Positions 1 to 5,863 of a stretch of DNA of 9,831 nt are shown here, piece by piece. Position numbers and translations under genes: made by a program. Below the pieces are notes generated by a model. The model made no database searches and had not been told where the DNA came from. It worked only from the letters and a program-made list of their open reading frames with translations. The first letter of the stretch is position 1. The number at the start of each line of letters is the position of its first letter. This stretch comes from Nitrospinae bacterium RIFCSPLOWO2_12_FULL_45_22 (GTDB lineage: Bacteria > 2-12-FULL-45-22), in assembly GCA_001803565.1 (NCBI GenBank), contig MHDQ01000061.1:6920-16750 (forward strand), in the 5' to 3' direction.

Positions 1-2
1 TA

Positions 3-1088
<1,086 letters not shown>

Positions 1089-1109
1089 TTGGTAACCCTT
1101 TAGCCACCA

Positions 1110-1220
1110 GCCACGGAGTCACAGAGAATTTCATACTAATCATTAGTCATTAGAAATCTCCAGTGACCAATGACTAATGACCAGTGACCAATAAATCAGT
1201 CATCTCAGTGCCTCTGTGGC
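1110..1220. repeat. CCAC(A/G)GAG-type inverted repeat between convergent genes (copy 1)
   Basis: The left arm at 1110-1127 (GCCACGGAGTCACAGAGA) and the right arm at 1203-1220 (reverse complement GCCACAGAGGCACTGAGA) match at 15 of 18 positions. The enclosed stretch has its own smaller repeats, listed separately. The same outer arms recur at 2631-2721 and 7722-7827, so this is one copy of a dispersed family. It lies between the 3' ends of tgt and the convergent FabK-like gene, where a long stem could help end transcription from both sides. There is no U-tract typical of an intrinsic terminator. The right arm overlaps the last codons and stop of the - strand gene. Confidence 0.75.
1141..1192. 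repeat. Inner inverted and direct repeats
   Basis: CATTAGTCATT at 1141-1151 and its exact reverse complement AATGACTAATG at 1169-1179 form an 11-bp perfect inverted repeat with a 17-nt loop. CCAGTGACCAAT is present twice as a direct repeat, at 1160-1171 and 1181-1192. Both lie within the larger inverted repeat around them. Function is unknown. Confidence 0.8.
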
Positions 1221-2188
1221 AGTATTCCTCCTATATTGCCCAGGTGGGCACAGATAGCTGTGGCTTCTTTGATTACACACTGGATCAGGTTTTCTACCGG
1301 TTCAATTTCCTTGATCAAGCCCGCTATCTGCCCGGCTGCGAGCATGCCTTCATCTATGTTTCCTTCCTGCACCTTTTTCCACCAACCCCGTTGACTTAAC
1401 TCCTCCAGTTCAACAGCCTTCTCTCCTTCTGTTTCCAGGCGATAAAAATATTCTGCGAGGCGGTTTTTGAGGACCCGGACAGTCTTCCCGGTAAATCGGC
1501 TGGTAACTAAGGTATCTTCTTCAGTTGCTGCTATCAGCAGCTGCTTAAAGCGGGGATGGGCAGTGGATTCTTCGGTAGCTATGAAGCGCGTACCCATCTG
1601 AATACCACAAGCCCCTAAAACCAGTGCAGCCAACAGCCCTCGGCCATCACCAAATCCACCAGCCGCTACTACCGGAACCTTTACCGCATCTACTATCTGG
1701 GGAATGAGGGGCAAGGTACAGATCTTACCTACATGGCCACCACCCTCCATACCACTGGCAATAATGATATCGGCACCCTCTTCTTCTAAGCGCTTAGCAT
1801 GCCGCACAGTAGGGACTACGGGTAATACTTTTACTTCAAAACTCTTCAGGAGAGAAACCACTGGTTGGCGGGGGTCACCTCGTCCGGTGGTAACAATCTT
1901 CACACCGGATTGCGCAACAATTTCAGCCCGCTGGCGAAAAGTAGCTCCTAAAGGAACCAGGTTCACGGCAAAGGGTTTATCCGTCAGGTCCCTTACCCGT
2001 GCAATCTCGTCTTTGAGTTGATTTAAAGGAACATTAACTGAGGCTAAAACGCCCAGGGCGCCAGCATTAGAAACTGCTGCTACAAAGCGGGCATCAGTCA
2101 CCATACCCATAGCTCCTTGAATGATGGGATATTTTATGCCTAAGATCTGACATAGAGGGGTATATAAGGGGCCGCTATTTCCTTCCAT
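1205..2188 (-). CDS. FabK/nitronate monooxygenase-family FMN-dependent enzyme (2-nitropropane dioxygenase-like TIM barrel)
   Basis: A 327-residue flavoprotein of the family shared by enoyl-ACP reductase II (FabK) and nitronate monooxygenases. The N-terminus YPIIQGAMGMVTDARFVAAVSNAGALG (20-46) is the barrel entry. GMEGGGHVG (146-154) carries the conserved His152, VVAAGGFGDGRG (173-184) and MGTRF (198-202) form the FMN phosphate site, and AGQIAG (285-290) is the conserved C-terminal motif. Length and residue pattern (KPFAVN, KVLPVVPTV, the HP pair, the C-terminal insert) resemble FabK closely, but no fatty-acid synthesis genes are adjacent, so reduction of enoyl-ACP versus oxidation of nitronates cannot be settled. 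The ATG at 2188 is preceded by AAAGGA with 9 nt spacing. The last residues (about NIGGILPQRH) look like an added tail and are partly encoded by the right arm of the flanking repeat. Transcribed divergently from the pilus operon. Confidence 0.9.
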   Translation of the reverse strand: MEGNSGPLYTPLCQILGIKYPIIQGAMGMVTDARFVAAVSNAGALGVLASVNVPLNQLKDEIARVRDLTDKPFAVNLVPLGATFRQRAEIVAQSGVKIVTTGRGDPRQPVVSLLKSFEVKVLPVVPTVRHAKRLEEEGADIIIASGMEGGGHVGKICTLPLIPQIVDAVKVPVVAAGGFGDGRGLLAALVLGACGIQMGTRFIATEESTAHPRFKQLLIAATEEDTLVTSRFTGKTVRVLKNRLAEYFYRLETEGEKAVELEELSQRGWWKKVQEGNIDEGMLAAGQIAGLIKEIEPVENLIQCVIKEATAICAHLGNIGGILPQRH

Positions 2189-2243
2189 AATAATTTGTCC
2201 TTTCTAAGTAGTTCTGGTAGTGTTTATCCTGGTTGTTTGGTTA

Positions 2244-2273
2244 ATGATACCATATCTCTTAGGGTATTGACAA
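2244..2273 (-). promoter_or_regulatory. Candidate sigma-70 promoter of the FabK-like gene
   Basis: Read on the - strand, TTGTCA (2273-2268) and TATCAT (2249-2244) each match the -35 and -10 consensus at five of six positions, with an 18-nt spacer. Initiation near 2237 would give a leader of about 50 nt before the ATG at 2188. Predicted by eye only. Confidence 0.45.
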
Positions 2274-2387
2274 CCGGAAAGACCCGGTCACTCGATACAT
2301 GTTAGGCCACTTTACTGTCTGTTTTGAGGAGGTTTAGTAGAAAAAACCTTAATTGCTAATACATAAGAACGACAATAAAAAAAGTTG

Positions 2388-2415
2388 TTGACATTATCAT
2401 AAATTAGTTTATAAT
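2388..2415 (+). promoter_or_regulatory. Perfect-consensus sigma-70 promoter
   Basis: TTGACA at 2388-2393 and TATAAT at 2410-2415 both match the bacterial housekeeping consensus at six of six positions, with a 16-nt AT-rich spacer. Transcription would start near 2422 and run toward the HTH-pil operon, about 475 nt upstream of its first start codon. The hairpin at 2505-2523 lies about 85-100 nt into this transcript, so the product may be a short RNA, a leader subject to attenuation, or the operon mRNA itself. Confidence 0.7.
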
Positions 2416-2435
2416 TCATTTCATATTTTCTATCT

Positions 2436-2448
2436 ATTACGAATAAAG
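2436..2448 (+). promoter_or_regulatory. ATTACGAATAAAG direct repeat, copy 1, within an operator-like dyad
   Basis: This 13-base sequence recurs exactly at 2795-2807. Here it leads into an imperfect dyad: GAATAAA (2441-2447) and TTTACTC (2452-2458) pair at six of seven positions around GGTA. It lies roughly 15-35 nt downstream of the expected start of the consensus promoter, a usual position for a repressor operator. The neighbouring XRE-type protein is the obvious candidate ligand, but that is inference. Confidence 0.4.
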
Positions 2449-2491
2449 GTATTTACTCAATAAAATATGGGAGAACTGTGAAAATTAATAT

Positions 2492-2527
2492 AATCCCCCC
2501 TAACCCCCCTTTAGTAAAGGGGGATTT
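2492..2527 (+). terminator. GC-rich hairpin with U-rich tail (terminator- or attenuator-like); palindromic repeat
   Basis: CCCCCTTT (2505-2512) and AAAGGGGG (2516-2523) form a perfect 8-bp stem with a 3-nt loop, followed by ATTTGTTCTTT, which is U-rich in RNA. A second C-run at 2495-2500 could pair with the same G-run, giving a competing fold AATCCCCCC/GGGGGATTT. This could stop or attenuate transcription from the promoter at 2388-2415. From memory, AATCCCCC...AAAGGGGGATT palindromes are common dispersed repeats in many environmental bacterial genomes, so it may be a repeat rather than a dedicated terminator. Confidence 0.5.
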
Positions 2528-2630
2528 GTTCTTTGCGTTGAAATTTATTCTCCCAGGGGTTTTGTTTATAGCCTTTTTTAATCCCTTAATGGATATTAAT
2601 TTTTTCCGCATCAGTAGAAAATGGTTAGGA

Positions 2631-2721
2631 AACCACAGAGAGCACAGAGGAAAATGCATTTAAGATAACTTACTTGTAGGCACGAATTAATTCGTGCCTA
2701 CTCTCGGTGGTCTCTGTGGTT
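2631..2721. repeat. CCACAGAG-type inverted repeat (copy 2) with a nested palindrome
   Basis: The left arm at 2631-2650 (AACCACAGAGAGCACAGAGG) pairs with the right arm at 2702-2721, whose reverse complement begins AACCACAGAGACCACCGAG; the first 11 bases are identical and about 17 of 20 match overall. The interior differs completely from the other two copies and contains the 26-bp palindrome listed next. It lies in the leader region of the HTH-pil operon. Confidence 0.75.
2676..2701. repeat. 26-bp perfect palindrome nested in the inverted repeat
   Basis: The half-site GTAGGCACGAATT (2676-2688) is followed directly by its exact reverse complement (2689-2701) with no unpaired base. Its GTAGG...CCTAC ends resemble the GTAGTGG...CCACTAC ends of the element at 8671-8753, suggesting a shared class of palindromic repeat. 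It is immediately followed by the right arm of the outer repeat, so one element appears to have been inserted into, or grown within, the other. Confidence 0.85.
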
Positions 2722-2794
2722 GATATCAGGAAAAGACTTTTGTCTATAAATGATGTTTAAACAAAAAATCCCTGTCTCCATAGGATATTGAGCA

Positions 2795-2807
2795 ATTACG
2801 AATAAAG
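2795..2807 (+). promoter_or_regulatory. ATTACGAATAAAG direct repeat, copy 2
   Basis: An exact 13-base match to 2436-2448, lying about 90 bp upstream of the HTH start codon. The dyad seen after copy 1 is weaker here (GAATAAA followed by ATTTTTT). Two exact copies in one regulatory region suggest a paired binding site, although AT-rich sequence makes short matches by chance less surprising. Confidence 0.35.
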
Positions 2808-2897
2808 TGACAATTTTTTGATGGAGGGGTGGATTTGCTGGTGGATTCAGTTAATTATGGTGGTTAGCTTTTTAATTTTTAAGAGAGAGGGGGGTAT

Positions 2898-3104
2898 ATG
2901 AAGAAGGATAATCGGGTAAGAAAAATAAGGGAAGAGAAGATGATGAGTAAAGCAGAGCTGGCCAGGAAAGCCGGAGTATCTGTACAGACTATTGACCGCA
3001 TCGAGAAGGGCATGAGTTGTCGCCTGGATACCAAGAGGAAAATCCTTTTAGCTCTGGGTTACTCGCTCGAGGAAAAAGGGAGAGTATTTGCTGGTAATGC
3101 GTAG
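2898..3104 (+). CDS. Small XRE/Cro-type helix-turn-helix DNA-binding protein, first gene of the pil operon
   Basis: A 68-residue protein that is almost entirely one XRE-family HTH domain. RVRKIREEKMMSKAELARKAGVSVQTIDRIEKG (6-38) contains helix 2 (about 18-25) and the recognition helix (about 29-36), followed by the usual stabilising helices (LDTKRKILLALGYSLEE, 43-59). There is no membrane segment or sensor domain, so it is not a RodZ-like protein. The ATG follows GAGAGGGGGG, which contains a good Shine-Dalgarno core. Its last codons overlap the start of pilM (17 nt for the TTG, 8 nt for the ATG), so the two are almost certainly co-transcribed and probably translationally coupled. It may regulate this operon and its own expression; the 13-bp repeats upstream are possible targets. 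The specific target is not shown by the sequence. Confidence 0.85.
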   Translation: MKKDNRVRKIREEKMMSKAELARKAGVSVQTIDRIEKGMSCRLDTKRKILLALGYSLEEKGRVFAGNA

Positions 3105-4155
3105 ACCTTTTTTCCATACCCGGCTGAAGAAGAGCTCCATAATCGGTCTAGATATTGGTTCCTATTCTTTGAAAGTGGTTCAACTGGAAAGGAAAGGGCA
3201 GAGATATCGGCTTTTAAATTTTGGTATTTTACCTTTAACGCCAGAGGCCATTATAGAAGGTACGGTCATAGACAGAGAACAGGTGATAGAGGCCATCAAG
3301 AATCTCATGGAAATAGAGCGGATCAAAACCAAGGAGGTAGTCATTTCCCTTTCTGGGCCAGGGGTAATAGTCAAAAAGATTCGGTTACCTTATAAGAGTG
3401 AGGAGGATTTAACGTCTAATATCTACTGGTCAATTGATAAATATATTCCCTTTAATCCGGAAGAGGTCAATCTGGATTTCCAGGTAATTGACTCTACCCT
3501 GGGCGGAGAGGCTGATCTAGTATTGGTAGCAGCAAAAAAGGAGCTGATAGAGGAATATACTAATCTGATTTGGGAGGCTGGTCTGAAACCGGCAGTCGTG
3601 GATATAGACCTATTTGCGGCTGAGAACAGTTATGAATTGAATTATGGTCTATCTAATAATCAGACTACGGCCTTTATTGATATTGGCTCTTCTATTACCA
3701 ATATTTCTGTTATTCAAGGGGAGCAAACCCTATTTGCAGAGGATATTAGCGGTGGAGGGCATGATCTTACCCGGGCTATTGAGAGGGAATACGAGGTAGA
3801 CTTCTATGAAGCAGAGGCATTGAAGATGGGTGTTAGCGTGCAAGGTATTTCTTGCAACCACCTTATTCCTTTTATGCTATCAGTTATAGAGAATATCATA
3901 GAAAAAATAAGAGAATTGTTGTATCCTTTTTACTCGTTGGGTATTGCTAAAATTATCCTTAGTGGAGGAGGGGCAAAACTCCAGGGACTGGATCGTATTT
4001 TATCTCAGGAGCTTTCTTTGCCGGTAGAAATAGCTAACCCTTTTAAGAATATAGAGTATGATAGCAAACAATTTGATCCGGAATATATTAACTACTCTGC
4101 ACCGCTAGCGGCTGTAGCGGTCGGTTTAGCAGCCCGGCATATACCAAAACAATGA
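3088..4155 (+). CDS. pilM: Type IV pilus inner-membrane platform protein PilM (actin-like ATPase fold)
   Basis: A cytoplasmic actin/FtsA-like protein that binds ATP and the N-terminal tail of PilN, linking the pilus alignment complex to the cytoplasmic side. Counting from the TTG at 3088 (355 residues), IIGLDIGSYSLKVVQL (18-33) is the phosphate-1 loop, TAFIDIGSSITNISVI (194-209) the phosphate-2 loop with SGGGHDLTRAI (221-231) after it, and KIILSGGGAKLQGL (288-301) the adenosine motif. SIDKYIPFNPEEVNLDF (115-131) is the characteristic PilM segment. Start choice is uncertain: the TTG has GGGAG 5 nt upstream, while an in-frame ATG at 3097 has the same site 14 nt upstream; both fit the family. 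Overlaps the HTH gene upstream and pilN downstream (ATGA). Confidence 0.95.
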   Translation: MLVMRRPFFHTRLKKSSIIGLDIGSYSLKVVQLERKGQRYRLLNFGILPLTPEAIIEGTVIDREQVIEAIKNLMEIERIKTKEVVISLSGPGVIVKKIRLPYKSEEDLTSNIYWSIDKYIPFNPEEVNLDFQVIDSTLGGEADLVLVAAKKELIEEYTNLIWEAGLKPAVVDIDLFAAENSYELNYGLSNNQTTAFIDIGSSITNISVIQGEQTLFAEDISGGGHDLTRAIEREYEVDFYEAEALKMGVSVQGISCNHLIPFMLSVIENIIEKIRELLYPFYSLGIAKIILSGGGAKLQGLDRILSQELSLPVEIANPFKNIEYDSKQFDPEYINYSAPLAAVAVGLAARHIPKQ

Positions 4156-4739
4156 TCAAAATCAATCTTTTACCTTACCGAGAAGAAAGGGAGAAGTTAG
4201 GTACCTTAGGTTTTCTCTTGACTGCGGTGGGTATCCTTATCTTATTTATGTTCTTATTGTCTTTAATATGGCTCCGACAAAATGGTCAGATAGCCTCTCT
4301 CCAGGATAAAAAAGCTGCTTTACAAAAGGATATAGAGCAACTACAGGCGATAATAAAAGAAGCTGATGAGATGGAAAATGAGGTAAAAATCTTAGAGAGC
4401 AAGGTTCAGGCTATTGATCTCCTGAAAAAGAATCAGCAAGGACCGGTACTCTTATTGGATGGGTTGAGTCAAAGGATTGCCGATGATGCCTGGTTAGATT
4501 CTTTAACTGAACAAGACTCTCAATTTACTATCCAGGGGTCTGCTTTAACTAACGAGGGTGTAGCGACCTTTATGAAGAAACTGGCTGGTTCAGAACATAT
4601 TAAGGAAGTGGAGCTAGTGCAATCGGTCCAGACTACTTCTATGGAAGAGGAGGTCTACAATTTTACTATAACCTTCAAATGGGGTAGTGCCGTGGCTACT
4701 GGGGAGAAAAAAGAAGAAAAGAAGGAGGAGAAGAAGTGA
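4152..4739 (+). CDS. pilN: Type IV pilus assembly protein PilN
   Basis: A bitopic inner-membrane protein of 195 residues. The N-terminal KINLLPYREE (3-12) is the conserved tail that docks into PilM. A single membrane helix spans about 18-41, followed by a periplasmic coiled coil (about 44-93) and a ferredoxin-like domain (WLDSLTEQDSQFTIQGSAL... to FTITFKW at 177) that dimerises with PilO. The start ATG shares ATGA with the pilM stop, so translation is coupled. The last 11 residues (185-195) are a purely Lys/Glu tail outside the family fold. It is encoded by the purine-rich stretch that also carries the ribosome-binding site of pilO, so the tail may exist for that reason rather than for PilN function. 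Confidence 0.95.
   Translation: MIKINLLPYREEREKLGTLGFLLTAVGILILFMFLLSLIWLRQNGQIASLQDKKAALQKDIEQLQAIIKEADEMENEVKILESKVQAIDLLKKNQQGPVLLLDGLSQRIADDAWLDSLTEQDSQFTIQGSALTNEGVATFMKKLAGSEHIKEVELVQSVQTTSMEEEVYNFTITFKWGSAVATGEKKEEKKEEKK
4722..4728 (+). promoter_or_regulatory. Ribosome-binding site of pilO inside the pilN coding tail
   Basis: AAGGAGG is a full match to the anti-Shine-Dalgarno core, 7 nt before the GTG at 4736. It lies inside the last codons of pilN and supports the GTG as the pilO start. Confidence 0.85.
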
Positions 4740-5350
4740 ACTGGCTTGACCAGCTCCATGAACAATTGAAGCCCCTACCGTCCTGGCAGAGATGGGCTTT
4801 ACCAGGTATTCCAATTATTTTAATAGCAGTGCTTTTCTATTACCTGATTTATAATGGTAAGGCGCAACAAATAGCCACCTTACAGGAAGAAGTCGGCAAG
4901 CTGGAAGCAGATCTGACCGAGGCTAGAGCTAAAGGGGCCAGGTTGCCTGAACTAAAGAAAAAACATGAGGAACTTAAAACGCTCCTTTCTCAACTGGTTG
5001 CCCAACTCCCCGATAGTAAAGAAATACCAGACTTACTTATGCAGATATCTGGCCTGGGTAGAAAATCAGGGTTAGAATTCACCCTTTTTAAACCCCAACC
5101 CGAGCAGCCCAAGGAATTTTATGCTGAAATCCCGGTAGATATAGAAGTAAAAGGAGGTTATCATGATCTGGCCAGATTCTTTGAACGGATTGGCACACTA
5201 TCTCGGATAGTTAATATCAGAAATATCAGAATAGCCGAGCCTAAGCTGGAAGGAGAAAATGTTATGCTCAAGGCCAACTGCCTGGCCATGACTTTCCGTT
5301 CGCTAAGGCCGGAAGAGATAAAGACAGAGGCCAATGCTACAGAAAAATAG
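4736..5350 (+). CDS. pilO: Type IV pilus assembly protein PilO
   Basis: A 204-residue bitopic inner-membrane protein, the partner of PilN. It has a short cytoplasmic N-terminus, one membrane helix (about 20-40), a periplasmic coiled coil (about 43-91), and a C-terminal ferredoxin-like domain (about 95-190). The LPDSKEIPDLLMQISGLGRKSGLEF pattern (91-115) and the segment FYAEIPVDIEVKGGYHDLARFFERI (128-152) are hallmarks of PilO. It starts with GTG in a GTGA overlap with the pilN stop and has a strong Shine-Dalgarno site. Its last 17 nt overlap the start of pilP in another frame. PilN/PilO dimers set the geometry of the inner-membrane platform around the pilin assembly site. Confidence 0.95.
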   Translation: MNWLDQLHEQLKPLPSWQRWALPGIPIILIAVLFYYLIYNGKAQQIATLQEEVGKLEADLTEARAKGARLPELKKKHEELKTLLSQLVAQLPDSKEIPDLLMQISGLGRKSGLEFTLFKPQPEQPKEFYAEIPVDIEVKGGYHDLARFFERIGTLSRIVNIRNIRIAEPKLEGENVMLKANCLAMTFRSLRPEEIKTEANATEK

Positions 5351-5858
5351 CATCCTAATATTATCATCTCTGCTAGCCCTGGTATTGATCTGGGGTTGTG
5401 GTGGGGAAGAATTACCCCCCCCCTTGGTTATGCCCCCAAAAAAGAAACTCACTTCGTCCATCGCCAAGGTAATGAAAGAAGAGAAAAAAGAGCCACCTTA
5501 TTCTTACAAAGCCGAGGGGCGTCGTGACCCTTTTAAATCCCTCCTCTTCGGTAGGGCTGCCCAAAAGGAAAAAGAGCAGAAGGAAGGGGTAAAGATAATT
5601 GGCCCATTACAAAACTATGACCTTGAAACCTTAAAGCTGGTGGGGATAGTTTGGGGTGAGCTGGGCAATTTTGCTATTATAGAAGCCCCAGATGGTAAGG
5701 GCTATAATGCTTATTTGAATACGCCTATTGGCAAGCATAATGGTTGGATAAAAGAAATAACGGCCGATAAAATAGTCATTAGCGAAAGTTATATAAATAT
5801 TAAGGGTGAGAAGAAAGATAAAGAAGTAGTCGTGGAACTCCGTAAAGAGGAGGGATAG
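5334..5858 (+). CDS. pilP: Type IV pilus assembly lipoprotein PilP
   Basis: A 174-residue lipoprotein linking the PilN/PilO platform to the PilQ secretin. The N-terminus MLQKNSILILSSLLALVLIWGC is a lipoprotein signal peptide, with Cys22 as the probable lipidation site; Trp at -2 of the lipobox is unusual. A disordered proline- and lysine-rich segment follows (27-56), then YSYKAEGRRDPFKSLL (56-71), which fits the peptide that contacts PilN/PilO. The beta-rich PilP domain (about 95-170) contains YDLETLKLVGIVWG and NAYLNTPIGKHNGWIKEI. The start overlaps pilO by 17 nt; AGAGG lies only 3 nt upstream, but the signal peptide beginning exactly there supports this ATG. A run of nine C residues at 5415-5423 encodes Pro28-Pro30. 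Confidence 0.93.
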   Translation: MLQKNSILILSSLLALVLIWGCGGEELPPPLVMPPKKKLTSSIAKVMKEEKKEPPYSYKAEGRRDPFKSLLFGRAAQKEKEQKEGVKIIGPLQNYDLETLKLVGIVWGELGNFAIIEAPDGKGYNAYLNTPIGKHNGWIKEITADKIVISESYINIKGEKKDKEVVVELRKEEG

Positions 5859-5863
5859 CCCCC

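Larger units (their letters stand above)
2189..2897. other. Divergent intergenic region, about 700 bp, no convincing gene
   Basis: It separates the FabK-like gene (- strand) from the HTH-pil operon (+ strand). I see promoter candidates for both directions, an operator-like dyad, a 13-bp direct repeat, a GC-rich hairpin with a U-rich tail, and a nested inverted repeat, each listed separately. A short hairpin ACCGG-(6 nt)-CCGGT is at 2273-2288. The stretch 2722-2790 is AT-rich and I find nothing definite in it. No tRNA and no recognisable riboswitch consensus was found. Just before the HTH gene I could not find a good -35/-10 pair or a sigma-54 GG-N10-GC element. Confidence 0.6.

Noticed and set aside
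1141-1192. A CRISPR-like or tandem array from repeated CATTAGTCATT and CCAGTGACCAAT units
   Set aside because: There are only two copies of each unit, with no regular spacer length and no cas genes nearby.
2267-2299. A + strand TTGACA at 2267-2272 as a second promoter
   Set aside because: The nearest -10-like sequence (GATACA) is 21 nt away and matches only three of six positions. The bases are better explained as the -35 of the opposite strand.
2453-2659. A 68-codon - strand reading frame across the same repeats
   Set aside because: It is the antisense reading of the same repeat-rich stretch, with no ribosome-binding site or recognisable domain.
2478-2663. A 61-codon + strand reading frame with a GTG start, GGGAG 4 nt upstream and the consensus promoter before it
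   Set aside because: Its two ends are translations of repeats: the CCCCCTTT/AAAGGGGG hairpin gives NPPLVKGD and the CCACAGAG arm gives NHREHRGK. The middle is hydrophobic with no family resemblance. Such repeat-derived frames are common false genes.
2820-2862. A possible sigma-54 promoter just upstream of the HTH-pil operon
   Set aside because: The G-rich stretch before TTGC gives no exact GG-N10-GC spacing; sigma-54 sites are strict about it.
2189-2897. A riboswitch (for example cyclic-di-GMP, which often controls pilus genes) in the long leader
   Set aside because: I could not find the conserved core of a known riboswitch class by eye. A covariance-model search of this interval would settle it.
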